DNA from: Psoroptes ovis
Lineage: Eukaryota; Arthropoda; Arachnida; Sarcoptiformes; Psoroptidae
NCBI GenBank assembly: GCA_002943765.1
Contig: PQWQ01000009.1
Span: 1,488,001 to 1,552,000, forward strand
DNA: 64,000 nt
Direction: 5' to 3'
This document shows positions 50,165 through 63,364 of the stretch, in pieces. A model generated the notes under the pieces. That model was not told the DNA's origin. It saw only the letters and a list, made by a program, of their open reading frames with translations, and searched no databases. The position numbers were made by a program, and so were the translations under genes. Every line of letters starts with the position of its first letter. Positions within the stretch are counted from its first letter, which is position 1.

Positions 50165-51661
50165 CTAACAACCCTACATTCGACATTGATATATAATCAT
50201 ATTGCACATCTTCCAAAAAAAGAATTGAATAACTGTATTATATAGACAATGTAAAAGCATCAAAAAATGAACATTCGAAACACATCATCATCAACAACAA
50301 CCATCCACACTCCCATTCATTTATTAAATAACATTCAAGTTACCATATACCACAAATTGGATAATTGCATCACATAAATGAAAATCAAATCACACATCTA
50401 TAAAGGAAAATTTTGATGGATATTGTTCCATAACACACAATTCAACAATGTCCATCATCATCATCATCGATCAATTGAAAATTTAATGAAAAATGTATTT
50501 GAAAAATCAAAAAAAAAAAAAAAAAAATCACTCACGCATAGTCTTTGTATGTGTAATTACATTCATGTAAGTAAAACCTTTGAAACAATTGAAATGTTTG
50601 AAAAATCAAAATTGAAAATTGAAAAATTGAACTGACAAAAACATCTGAAATTGAATATATCACAAACAAAGCTCATAATATTTGAATTTCTTCTTCAAAT
50701 AAAATTTTGACATTTTAAAAATTCAAAAAATTTGAATGAAATTCATACAAATTTCATATGTGTTTAACATAATAATTTTCAAAGGGAAAAAAACAATCAA
50801 GATTTATGAGAATTTCGGGCCAAACATATCATATGTTTCGCCAGAAATTGAAAAAAAACCCTCGGAAAAAACCATATGGTCAAAAAATTATACGCCTACA
50901 TATATGCATAATGATGGTGGTGGTCAAGCGAAAATATCAATTTATGGTCAACAAAAAAAGAAAAAAGTACATGTGGACTCTATTATTTATCACGAATTTT
51001 TGCATCAAAAAGAAAAAATTGGTTATTCATTGAATTTGCCATAGAGAATATTTATCAGTGTAAAAATTGTGCAATTTTCATTTGTTGAAAAATATTAAAA
51101 TCACTAAAAACACTTGAAAAAACTAATGGGTCATAATATCAATTGTGTGTTGACATTGTATTTCAGAAAAATATAAAAATCAATTTACAATCAAAAGAGA
51201 AGAGACCTCCATCATATATGTATGTTAAATGATAAACAAAAATGATTTTTTCAAAATGATTTTTTATGATGTTTATCATCATATCATCACCAACATCAAC
51301 ACACAAATGTTTTTTGATAAAATCAATCGATCAATATGATCATAAATGATGGTTAGATATGATAACAAATTGTAATAGATCAAAATGGCAGAAAAATGTA
51401 AAACAATTTGTTATCAAAAAATTGTAATTTTGTTAAAATATAAAAAGGAAATCGTATTATCATTATTCAAAATCGATTGATTTCATTTATTTATTATCAA
51501 TAATTTTGATGATTAAAATCATTTAATAATCATTTTATCTCTCATTGAAAATAATCAATGAATGGAAAATTGAATGAATAAATGAATGAATGAATGTCAA
51601 GATTTGAATATATATGTGTATGTGGAAAAGAAAAAAAATCGATAAAAATTGATATATATTA

Positions 51662-51736
51662 GGTTATCCGAAAATTTATTGCCGATTTTTCCATTGATTT
51701 TCTACGATATAACCGACAAAAACTTTGCGGACAACC
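51662..51736. mobile_element. 75-bp mariner-type MITE, copy 2
   Basis: GGTTATCCGAAAATTTATTG at the left after TA, and ACTTTGCGGACAACC at the right, with inner GCCGATTTTTCC and the loop TACGATATAACCG. The right flank is TG instead of TA, so the duplication has decayed or the edge is shifted by a base. Confidence 0.7.
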
Positions 51737-53770
51737 TGATACTTTGAAAATTGAAAATTAATTTCTTTTTCCAAAAATGTTAATTTCATTTGTAATAATA
51801 ATAATAATTATTATTATTATTAATGTTTATTGTTATCACCTAAAAAATCAATCTATCGAATTGTTGATCGATTGATTGATTGATTTTGTCAATTTGTAAT
51901 GCTACAACAACAAAAACATTTTTTTCAAAAAAAAAATTACATTGAAAAATGATTGATTTGATCGAGAAATGAATGAAAAGAATCGAATAAAAAAAAATTC
52001 ATATTCAAAATTGTGACAAACAAAATACAACAACCCGGCAAATATAACCATGGTAATTATAACGAAATTCTTCGTAACATATATTCAAGTTTATCAAGCT
52101 AACACATATTCAAGTTTGATATGGTGGTTAGTTTGTGAAACCAATTGTTGTTGTCAATAAAAAAAAATTGGTAACACACTGATTTTTTTGTTGATTAAAT
52201 TAATTTATTATTATTGTAATTATCATTATTATTATTATTGAAATGTAAATGTCATTAGCATCGTTGATGAATTATACAACAATATAATTGTATTGTCAAA
52301 TAATAGAATAATTACAATAGAAATGTAATTATTTCTTGCTATTCAAAATGTGAAAAAAAAGACAGTTAATATTGCAAAAATGAGCCAAAATATGGACAGA
52401 TGCAAATATTTTCTGCACTCATTTTCAACGGTGAATAATTGAAAAATAATACAGAAAAAAAAATCAATCACCGAATAGAAACTCGCTTATATATATTCAC
52501 AGTATTATATACTGAGTGATGATTGAATTTTTCATTTCGTTTTTTTTTGTGAAAACCATAAGGTTTTTGTTGTTGTTGTTGTTGTATTGAATCGAATTGA
52601 ATTGAAAAAAATTAAGGTTTAAACCTTAACATTTTCATTTTTAAATCAATAAAATTTTTACGAAACAATTGTTTCATTTGTTTGTTTGTTGCCCTTAAGG
52701 CTTATACTATTTCGTGTTCATTCATTCAAATATTTACAATGGTGATCATTTTAATTGAATTTTTATTATATTATAATGATTTGCTAAAATAATTACACAT
52801 CTATTTTCGAGTGATAGATTAGTTAAAATAACAGCCAATAATAACAACAACAAACACAATCGAATGACAACAATAGGTCACACACATGACACGTGCAACG
52901 AATGAATGAATGAATGAAATTTAGATTCAAAATCAAATTTTGATTGAATTGAAAAAGGAAAAGACCATCAATTACAGCAAATCTATTATCACACATTTGA
53001 TTTTTGAACGGTATCAATCGTACGTATGTATACGGCACACGTACCAATAAATACACACGAACAAGTCCATTCAAACAAGCAACTGGCCAAAAAAGAGGAA
53101 ACGAACTAATTACAAGGTAGAAAATCAATTGAAAAACAAATATATGAATATAATATGAGTGATTGACGGTCGAAAGGATTTAAATTTCCGGGGCCAAAAC
53201 TTTGGATTTGAAAAGTCGTTTTGATTTGGTTTGAAATTTTTTTTTTTAATTTTCAAAAATTAAACACTTGAAAATAATAATAATAAATAAATAAATAAAT
53301 AAATCCTAAATGAATGGGGCTTTTCAAAGATTCAAAATTTTTCAATTCAAAATTCAAGCGCGTCAGGTGCAATTGGAAAATCAATTCTTCACTATTAAAT
53401 TGTGAATTTAAAACACACACACACTCATCATACACAATAAATACGAGAGGCATTAAAATCCTAAAAATTGAATTTTTTTCCGAAATGAATAGATGTTTGA
53501 TATTTGATATGTGCTGCTTGAAAATGAATTAACAAAAACATTTGTTTTGTTGAATATATTTACTTATGGATTATTATATTCCGCGGATTTCAGTAAGTGT
53601 ACACATTGGATATACATTGGCCTGTTGGATAATACCATCAAGAATATTTTTTTTCAAAATTCAAAATTGAAAAAAAAAGAAAAAATTTTGGCCAAATGTT
53701 TTATGTGCAAATGAAATTGAACATTTTTTTCAATTTAAAATGTAAATAAACAAAAAATAAATATTTAAAA

Positions 53771-53844
53771 GTTGTCCGAAAAGTTATGGCCGATTTTCAT
53801 GAACAACTCTATCGGATTAAGCGGAGTGAACTTTTCGGACAACC
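53771..53844. mobile_element. 74-bp mariner-type MITE, copy 3
   Basis: GTTGTCCGAAAAGTTATGGC at the left and GAACTTTTCGGACAACC at the right, before TA at 53845-53846. The outer arms are almost perfect inverted repeats; the loop differs from the other copies. Confidence 0.75.
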
Positions 53845-54489
53845 TAATAAATAAAAAAAAAACCTCATGATTTGATCCAAAATTGAATTTTGAATTTTAG
53901 AAATGGAAGAAATGGAAATTTATGCAAGTAATTATTTGACTTTTTGTGAAAAATAAAATAAAATAAAATAGTTTTAATTACAAATATCTTACAAAAAAAA
54001 TCTTGATAATAAAATGTGGAATAATAAATCTTTTTAATTAGATTTTTGTTTTATTTATTTTTATTTTATTTATAATCCAATTTAAATTATTTTAATCGAA
54101 TTTGATTTTTCTTCATTGATTTCGATTCAATCAAATTGAAAACAAAAACAAAAACAATTTGATCGATCATTTTCATTGGAACTAACAAACATTTATTTAT
54201 TTATTTTTTCCATTTCAACTTGTCAACATTTATAATATTCAAAAAACGAAGAAATTATCATTTTTTTAAATTGCAATTTTAATTAAAATATCAAGAACAA
54301 CAACAATTTCTTAGAACATTCATTGATCAATACATTTCTACTCGATTATTGGATTTATGGTGGAAAATCAAAAAAAAAAAAAAAAAAAAGCAAATCATTT
54401 CTCCCTGCAATTTCAGAAATAAAAAATATCAATTTTGATCGCACAAAAAAATCACTGATAAACCACTCTTTTTTTTCATACAAATATTA

Positions 54490-54563
54490 GGTTGTCCGAA
54501 AAGTTCTTGCCGATTTTCCAATGATTTTCTACGTTTAAATCGGCAAATACTTTACGGACAATC
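54490..54563. mobile_element. 74-bp mariner-type MITE, copy 4
   Basis: GGTTGTCCGAAAAGTTCTTG at the left after TA (54488-54489), and ACTTTACGGACAATC at the right before TA (54564-54565). The inner arms GCCGATTT and AAATCGGC are perfectly inverted. Confidence 0.8.
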
Positions 54564-56255
54564 TAATACAAATACAACAAGGCCCATACGTTCATTCGTA
54601 ATTATTCACACACAAAGATTGAATTTACAACGATTTGACAATAAAAATAATCTTAATTATTTGGCTGAAGATTTCGATTTTTCATTTAAATGAAAAATGT
54701 GATCGACATAAATATCTCGGATGATGATGAACAAATCATTTTTATTTATTCATTCATTCATTCAAAACGAATTTGTATGTAAAATAAATGAATGAATGAA
54801 CATAAACATACAAATACAAATACACAGTGGAAAAAGCAATTTATTTTTATGTTAAATTTGATAATAAAAATTGAAATTGAAATGAAATTGAAAATCAAAT
54901 GAAAATTTAAATAAATTTTCAATGAGAAATAATCATAAAAATAAAAATGAATGAAAATTTCAAAGGTAAACAGTTGAAATTTGTATGATTTCATTTCTTT
55001 AATATCGATTAATCGATTATTTGTTATTGTCATTTCTGGGGGAATAAAGTATCAAATCAAATCTCAGATATTTTTCGGTTCAATTCTATTGAATTCTTAA
55101 CAAATATCAATAAAACCTGGAAAGAAAAAACTGGGTAAATGCAAATTGCAATTGAAAAATGTGAAATTAAAAAATTATAAAATCAAAGTATGCGGTGATG
55201 CTACTCATGCTTATATTTAAATATTTTATACTACAGTAAACAAACAAACAAATGAATTGCAATTATTCAAATCAAATTCAAATTTGAAATGAGTCTCATA
55301 TATGAGTTTTGATATAATCTTCATCATTTAATTCAATACATACATTCATTCATACCAATTTATCACGCTAAATCTATCTATCTTTATGCTCGTTCATTTG
55401 CATTTGAATACACTCAATTTGAATTTATTATTTTTTTCATTTAATTTCATTTATTTATACCTGTCTTCTCCAGTGTGTGTGTGTGTATATAACAACGAAC
55501 GAATCAGATGAATAAATCTTTTGATCTTCTGTTAATTATTATTATTTATAATCAATGAATGGATTATTTAAAACATTTATATCATCAAATCAAATATTTG
55601 TAAAACATAACATTTTCTTTGACAAGGTTTTATTTTCAAAAAGAAGAAAATGAAAAACAAATGTCAAATTGCATATATGAATGAATATATGCGAAAGTAT
55701 AATGTCTCTCTCTCTCTCTTTGAATTTTCTCGTCTTTATTTTAATTATTACAAAAATTAGTAAAATTAAATTTTTTTAGACAGGACAAAATGAATGAATA
55801 AATTAAAATTATTATCATAATTTTTCTACGATTAAATTAGGTCATTTCTTATGATCAGTTATTCGTGTTTGAAAATTAAGAAAAATGAAATTAATTAATC
55901 AATATCAATAGCCTGCCTTTGAATCACATCATAATGAACAACAAGCAATAACAACAACAAAAAAACTTTGAAACATTGTTTCTTCGAATTTTCGAAAATT
56001 CAAAACATCTTATTTTTCTAAAATTTCATGAATCAAAGTTAAGAAAATTAATCAAATCATTGCATTAGTCAGACATCTTACAGACATATTGCATGAATCA
56101 GACAGCAAAAAATGATTCAATCCAAAAACCGAACGAAAGCGTTTATAAACTCTTAGATTTTTAGATCGAATCTATGTTAGTAAATCATACGTATTCGATT
56201 GTCAAAACATGATTCAGTTAGGTTTATGTAAGTGTTTATTTATTTGGTTGCCTAC

Positions 56256-57507
56256 CATAATCATTTGGTGTAGGAGTAGCTGTTGTCGATGCTGTTGTTG
56301 CTGTTTGACTACCTGGTGAATTTAATAATGAATTTTGTTGTTGTTGTTGCTGTAAATGATGGCTCAAATATTGCTGTTGGGAGCCATACATTGAATGATG
56401 ATGATTTAAATGATAATGATGATGATGATTTTGATATTGATTATGATGATGCGCTGTAGTCGCTGTGAATGATGATGATGGTGGTGTATGTCGATGATAT
56501 GGATGAACCATGTGATTATGATGAGTATGATGATGATGATATTGTGTATTATATGATGATGATGATGTTGGTGTTGTTTGATGATGATCATTTGTACCGT
56601 TTCTAGTCGATAATGAATTAGTGAATGGGTCCATCATACTATGATGATGATGGCGGCTATTATTATTATGAATTGATTGATTAATTGTTGGCGAATGCTG
56701 ATGATGATGAATAGGCGTCGATGAATTTGGATAATAATTTGCGCCAACTGAAGCAGCTGCAGCTGCGACCGCTGCAGCAGCAGTTGTTGGATAAAATGCT
56801 CGATGTAAATTACTTTGTGACTGTGTGGAATGAAAATGAGCTGGTAATGGTGATGGAACATTTCCGGGCATTGGTGTGGCGCCAAAAGATGGCGTATATG
56901 GTGAACCAGAGAAAGGGGTAATGGGTCCATTTAAACTATGATCACTGCTACTATTGCCACCTCCACTAGACAATAATGATGAATCTTGATCGGATGATTT
57001 TGTCGATGCTGAAGTAGGTGTTGAAGGATATGTTTGATTAGAATATGTTGATTGAGTTAATGACGATGTATGATGTTGCGGTGATGGATCAGTAGAATGG
57101 CCTCCAGTAGAATTCGTTGGAGAAGGTGGCGTCATCTCTAACAATGCATTCACACCAGTTGCAATCAATGAACCAGTCGAACTTGGAGTTGTCGATGATT
57201 GAGAATTAATATTTTGATTAGTATTCATTGTGGTGGCAATCGAACCAGCTGATAATGGTGGTGAATGTGACAACGATGGTGGTGTTTGCGGTATTTGATG
57301 ATTTAACTGATTATAATTTGATAATGGATGTTGTTGTTGCTGTTGATTTGAATCCATTGATTCATTTGTACCAACAGTTGTTAAATTTGTTGTAGTCAAT
57401 TGTAATGCATGTAAATGATGATTAGAATGTGTATGATATAATGGAACATATGTACCACCATTGTGGTATGGTGTTGGCGATTCATACATATTGTTTTGTT
57501 CGGGCAT
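56256..57507 (-). CDS. His/Gln/Ser/Thr-rich first coding exon, transcription-factor-like (Su(H) alternative first exon or separate gene)
   Basis: 417 codons plus one base. It opens with ATG at 57507 (MPEQNNMYESPTPYHNGG), and no acceptor AG is seen for over 100 bases upstream, so this is probably a first coding exon. It ends at the donor TATG^GTAGGC in phase 1. There is no conserved domain. The chain is built from Gln runs (SNQQQQQHPLS), Ser/Pro/Thr segments (SPPSLSHSPPLSAG), a polyalanine stretch (AAAAVAAAAAS) and dense His clusters near the C-terminus. Such regions are typical of arthropod transcription factors and cofactors. The next firm exon on this strand is the phase-1 Su(H) exon at 48894, and joining would keep the frame and continue similar composition. 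An unseen gene is the alternative. Confidence 0.55.
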
Positions 57508-60302
57508 TTGAATGAGTTGAATATTTTTTTTTTTGTTTGTTTCAATTTCAATCAATGAAATTGATTTACAATAAAATGACAAGAATAAATTTCACCGGAT
57601 TAAAAATTTTACACAGAAATAAAAAATTTCAATACAAAAACAAAGCTGATGATAGTTTTTCTTCTTCAATCATTTTTTCGTTGTTCCGAAGATGATTGAA
57701 ATTTTTCTATGATTGCAAATATCATATGTATCTTGTGTGTGTTTGAGTGTGTGTGAATGTGTGTATTTGCATGACCGTCAAACATCATCACACGATATGT
57801 ACTGAGAATGAATGAAGCGAAAACAGAAAAATAAATTTAGCTGCTCATATCTTCAGAAGATATAAGAAAAAAATGAGAAAATAAGGAAAAAGAAGAGAAA
57901 AATGAATGAATTTCTAAGAAGTCTTTGAAAATTTTCAATTTAAAGCATCTATGCTTATGTATATCAAAGAAATTCATTGATAATTTCTTCAAGCGGCGAA
58001 ATAAATAATAAAATAAAGAGTATTCCAATCATTCACAAAAGGAAAAAATCATTTTGAAGAGAAGATTTTACACAAATTCATTCAAACACACACACACAAT
58101 GATATTACACTGGAAATTTAAATCTTAACACACAAACATAAAGGATTCGAAAAAAAAAAATCAAAGAATTGAAAGAATTAAGAAATGAGGAAGAAATTCA
58201 AGAATTTTTCAAGGAACAATTTCAAATCAATTGGGATTCAGATTATTGAAGATCAATTGGAAATATATTAATAATTTGTATTTTTGTAGATTATCGTGAA
58301 CTTGTAACACACACAATCAAATGTTGTGAAATGGTCAAAATTGAACAGATATGAATATGGTGAATTTGATTTAAATTTTATAAGTTGGGATATACAAATA
58401 ACAGCAGCAAAAAACAACAACCAAAAAAAAAATATCAAAGTGATGATTATATTTTTCAGAGGCTATACAAAAGTTTTTTACATGAGGTATATGTAAGTGT
58501 CTGTGTTTTGGATTTGATTTTTTTTTCAATTGTTTTTTTTTGTATTTGGTTAGTTGTTGAGTGTTTTTTGGTTTTTTTGGTAAATTTTGTAACTTGTGAA
58601 TTTCTAAAATTTCAAAGGTAGAAAAAAAAATACAATGTATTCTCTGTGAACACAAAATATTTTTGGCTAAAACAATAATCAGAAATAATAATAATAATAA
58701 TAAACAAACATACACAACAACAAAAACACAAAGAGAAACTCCATCCCATTTGATTTTGAATAATAATAATAAATAATAAATGAAAAGGCGGCCAGTTTAT
58801 TATTATTATTATTATTTACTATTATTTGATGCATGGAAAACATCGGAATAAAAAAAAAATTTTTTTGATTATTTTGTATTTTTGAAGTGCTTACATTTTG
58901 AAAATGAATGGAGTAAAATAAAATGATAATAATAAATAGGCGGTCGTTGTTGTAGATTCAATTGTTGTATATGCACATTGAAATGTACACATTCAACAAG
59001 AATAATAAAAGGAATATTTTTGAAAATTTAAATTCAAATTCAAATCAAGAATTTTGAAAATAAAATTTAAAATTTTAAAATGTCATCAGTGATGTTGCCA
59101 GAGGAATATTTTGAAAAAAAAATTGAAAATTTGACAATTGAATCATGGAATTTGACAATTTTGAATATTTGGGATTTCAACGTGTGACATGTAATTTTTT
59201 GTTTTTGGTTTTGCTATGATTATTTCGTTGATGATGATGATAGATATGACAAATAATAATTTTTTTTTTGTACAAGAATGTTGAATCAATGATGATGGGT
59301 TTTTGGTAAAATTTGAAATTTTGTACATTTGTGTACACTTAGTTCATGGATTCAATATGTTGGGTTCATAGATTTACAAAAAATGTCTATTTGGTTATGT
59401 CAAACAACTATTATGAACGTAAATATTAGATTGTTATCGTGTGGTATGATTCTTTGAAAATTTTCAAATTTTATCACTTTGAATCAATGGATTTTTCAAT
59501 CGAAAAAAAGGCGAAAACTAACAAATCAAATAAGACGAAAAAGATGTATGGACACGAGAAAATTTTCGAAAAATTATAATATATCCGTATATTCAATGTG
59601 AATATAATCGCACATTCACACGATTTGTTGATTATCAAAATACAAATCATTTAAGCAATTAATAACATGGTGAAAAAACATGGATACAATAAAATAATCT
59701 AATAATAATTCTCTCACAGAATAACATTGATTAATTATTGATTTATTCCATTTTTTGATTTCTTTGAAATTTGTATTAGAGAAAACACAAAATTAATTGA
59801 TGGGCCTTCATACACACATTTACTTCATAGAAAATAGAAAAAAGTCAAATTGATCGATAATTCTTAATGAAGAATTGATCATACATATTGGAAAAAATGA
59901 TTGAAAAATGTAACATATTTAACAGAACAACCTTGCAAAACAAAACCAAAAATAATTGGCAAAAGTGACATTATTATTATTATTATCATTATCTTTGCAA
60001 TAAAATGACACACAGAAAAATAATGATTATTTCAAATTAATCAAATATAATTTAAATTCAATCGCAATATTTCAATCAATTTTCGATCAATCTCAATTAA
60101 GATAAAATGTCAAATAATCAATTTCAAATTCTACATTGATTAAAAATGAAAAATTAACCCTTTACAAATTAATTGACACATAATTTTTCAATTTCAATGA
60201 GTAAATTGTATAAAACTAGGGTAATCGTGAGAATTTTGAAAATTATCATTTAAGAAAAAATATTTTCAAAAAATTCAAAGAAAAAAAATTATTTAAACTT
60301 AC
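57508..60302. other. Gene-free DNA between two minus-strand exons
   Basis: Contains the presumed promoter and 5' UTR of the exon starting at 57507, and the start of the intron after 60303. No exon with a phase-1 acceptor was recognised. A G+T-rich strand bias (long GTTTTTT-like runs) is seen at 58490-58620. Confidence 0.45.
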
Positions 60303-61317
60303 CGGACATCCGATGAGACGTCGATGATGATGATGATAAGTTCAATGACTGATTATTATTATTCATGGATAATTCTTGTTGTTGATTTTTGATTAATTTT
60401 CTTTGATTATGATTCGAGATTGTACCATTTTTAATTGACATTTGTCTTGATGATTGTCTCGATTGTTGTTGTTGCGGTGACATATCACTATTATTATCAT
60501 CGATTAATGATGCTGAACATGAAGGTGATGATGAAAGATCCATTGGATTTTGTCGACAATATTGACTAGCAGCTGAAGCTAACATCATTGAATTTGTTTT
60601 TGATGAATTCTGTGGATCAATGGCATCAATTTCATTCGTTTCACCACCATCATCATCATCATCATCGTTATCATCCATTAAATTGTCATGATTTTTACTT
60701 GTATTAACTGATGATGATGATGATGATTGTTGTTGTTGTTGGTGCTGTTGTTGTTGATCAAATAATTTATTATATGCTGCTGCTTGTAATAATTGCATCT
60801 GTAATGATTGTTGTAATTGTAATAATTGTAATTGTGAATTATTATTATTAATATTATTGTTTGAATTATTATTAATTGATTGTTCTTGTTGTTCCAACAA
60901 TTGTCTAGCTGCATGTACAGCTAATGCTTGTGCCAATACATTTGCTGATGATTGTGCAGGTGATGATGATGATGATTCGGATTGTTCAAGTTTTTTTGGT
61001 GAATTTTGTTGTTGTTGTAGTAATGAATTGGCCATTACTGCAGCAAATGCAGCTCCTGGTGAATCTAATCCACTTGCGGATAATGTGGATGATGATTGTG
61101 GCAGTTGATTCATAACATTCATCATCGATATCATCGATGATGATGATGATGGTGATAATATTTGCGATTGTTGATGTTGCTGTTGTTGCGTTTGATGTGG
61201 ATGGCCAATGATCATATTGTCATTAGTCAAATCGGTTGATGGCATTTGATCACTACGATTATTATTGCTTAATATTTGACTATTTGTATGATGTTTATTC
61301 GTCGACGATGATGTTTG
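60303..61317 (-). CDS. Gln-rich coding exon with a CtBP-type PMDLS motif
   Basis: 338 codons plus one base, between an acceptor GAATAG^CAAACA (61319-61318) and a strong donor TCCG^GTAAGT (60302-60297), phase 0 in and phase 1 out. Residue numbers count from the exon at 61908. There is a Gln-rich start, an Ala/Leu helix (NVLAQALAVHAARQLLEQQE, about 129-148), a second Gln/Leu coil (QLQLLQLQQSLQMQLLQAAA), an acidic Asp run, and PMDLS at about 261-265. The last is a known binding motif for the corepressor CtBP (as in Knirps and Brinker). A second SLNLS follows near the end. The helix ALAVHAARQLLEQQ recalls the Gln-rich N-terminus of FoxP proteins, and SoxD is another possibility. No DNA-binding domain is present in this exon. 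I infer a nuclear, probably repressing, transcription factor. Confidence 0.65.
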
Positions 61318-61907
61318 CTATTCAACGGGGAAAATTTATTTAAATGAAAAAAATAAATAAATAAATAAAATTAATGATTTGTTTGTTCAAATTTCCAATC
61401 ACGAAGACACATGAATAAAAATATATGTAAAATTATGCTTTAAAAATAAATTGTGAACAACCTTTCATGATTAACATATTAAACACATTTATATTCAAAA
61501 ATTCAAATCGAATCAATTCAAAATTTATTTGATTTAAATAATTTTATGATCGTCGAAAATTTGTGTATTATTATTTAATACAACCAATAATCTCAATGAT
61601 TATAATGATAATTGAACGATCATAAATGTGATATTTGAATGAATAATTATAATCGATCAATTCATATTGATTATTACAAGCGCAAAAATCGAGTTCATTC
61701 AAGATATTTTTAAAAATAAATAAACATATCAATGTAAATTTAACCCGGTCACACTAAGCATCATTTTTTTTTTCTTGTTTGTTTGTTTTATTCAAAAGAT
61801 TATCGATAAATTTTTGTCATTCGATTCAATGAAAAATGATAATAATAATTAATGATGATGATTTGTAAGAAACAAATCATTTATCAAATCTTGAAAAATA
61901 TACTTAC

Positions 61908-61916
61908 AAATTTCAT
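61908..61916 (-). CDS. Three-codon first coding exon (Met-Lys-Phe)
   Basis: ATG AAA TTT followed directly by a consensus donor GTAAGT (61907-61902). An in-frame TAA lies two codons upstream, so ATG would be the start. It leaves in phase 0 and fits the phase-0 acceptor at 61317 across a 590-bp intron. The frame of the Gln-rich exon upstream of its first internal Met stays open exactly back to that acceptor, which supports the join. Confidence 0.5.
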
Positions 61917-63364
61917 GATTTTTATTTGTTTTTTGGAGAAGGATTCATCAAATGCAAATCATTGATTGGACAATAATATTATTGATTGTATATTCATGTT
62001 TTGCGATATATAAGTTGACATTTGTAAAAAAAAAATATATGAATATTCATGTTTTTATATATAAATAATTATTATTATAGAAAATAAATTTCCGAGTTGT
62101 AATTTTTGATTTTACTTGTAGAGGCAAATGCTTTATTTTAATAACTTGCTGAATATAGGGTGATTAATTTCCTTTGAAAAATTCATTTATTGAATCCCTG
62201 ATTGATTAAGATAATACGGTCATGATAATAATAATAATAATGAATAATCATTTCGTTGTATAAAATTATAAAATATAATTTAGGCCAAATATTTCGTAAA
62301 TTTCATCGTTTATTTTTATGTAAATAAATGTATAAAAATAATCTGGGGTGTTTTATATTAATGATAATAAAATATAAAATAATAATTCTCGATGATTACT
62401 ATAAAGCTCAAAAAATTCGTGAGAATTTTATTTAGATTTTTACAGAATTTCAATATTTCGATACATCGGAATGTTTGATCAATATAAAAACGATCATTAA
62501 TCGTTGCTTGATTTTCATTTTCCAATATGATTCTGGTAATATTTGGATCATTTTCAACGTTTATTTATTCATTTTAAAATTCCGTAAAAAAATGGATTTT
62601 AATTTTTTGAATTTTATTTCTTTTGAATTAAAAATTGGCGGTATTTAAAATGTAAATATTTAAAATCACGCATATTTTTTACAATTCAAAATAGTGATAT
62701 ATATGAATTTTTTTTTTTGCCAACACACAAAACACATGTATACAATTTAAAATTTTTAAAAATAAAATATAAATAAATGATAGAAAAATTATATACAATG
62801 AAATTTTAATCTGATTTTTCGCAATGAAAACATTTATATTATTATTTTTCAACGTTTTTTTTTTTATTATTTTGCATTTGGCATCTTTTATTTATTTATT
62901 TTTGTTTTTATTTATTTATTTTTACATTTAAAAAAGCATAAACAAATATATATTTTACTCGCATCCGTTGTTTATGAATGAATCGTTGAGCACATGCATG
63001 CACATTCACTAAACAACAACAACACCTGGCAATAGCAATACACTACTGGGTAGAAGCATAGCTTAATGTTGCTATGTTGTGTGCCTTCACTGAAAATCAC
63101 ATTTTTTTCAAGGCACCTTTTTCAAATTTTCAGGAGGTAAAAAAAATACCAAAACGACAGATGTTTTCAATAATTTAAAATTTTTAAGGACAAAAATGTG
63201 TCATTTTTTTGGGTAAAAAATAAAATTTGACTTCTGGTTAGGCCCAAAAAAAATTTAAAGCGCGATTCTCAAAAATTTTTAAGGGCTAAAATTGGGAATT
63301 TAACTTCATTTAACCCGTTGATTAACATAAATTTTTTCAATAAAATAAACGAAAAAAACTTACC
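61917..63364. other. 5' region or intron of the Gln-rich gene
   Basis: Very AT-rich, with no open frame of interest. If the donor at 63364 is used, this is a first intron. Its acceptor above 61916 was not identified. Confidence 0.4.

Larger units (their letters stand above)
49285..56255. other. AT-rich DNA upstream of Su(H), possibly its 5' introns
   Basis: If the exon ending at 56256 or further upstream exons join Su(H), this is intron. If Su(H) starts at 49284, its promoter is just above. It holds three mariner-type MITEs, a 49-nt candidate exon at 50116-50164 and many simple repeats. No other coding sequence is supported. Confidence 0.5.

Noticed and set aside
56406..56930. Ile/His-rich overlapping minus-strand frames
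   Set aside because: Out-of-frame readings of the His/Gln-rich exon at 56256-57507.
60678..61115. Cys- and Asp-rich plus-strand frames and an Asn/Ile/Tyr-rich minus-strand frame
   Set aside because: Shadows of the Gln-rich coding exon at 60303-61317.
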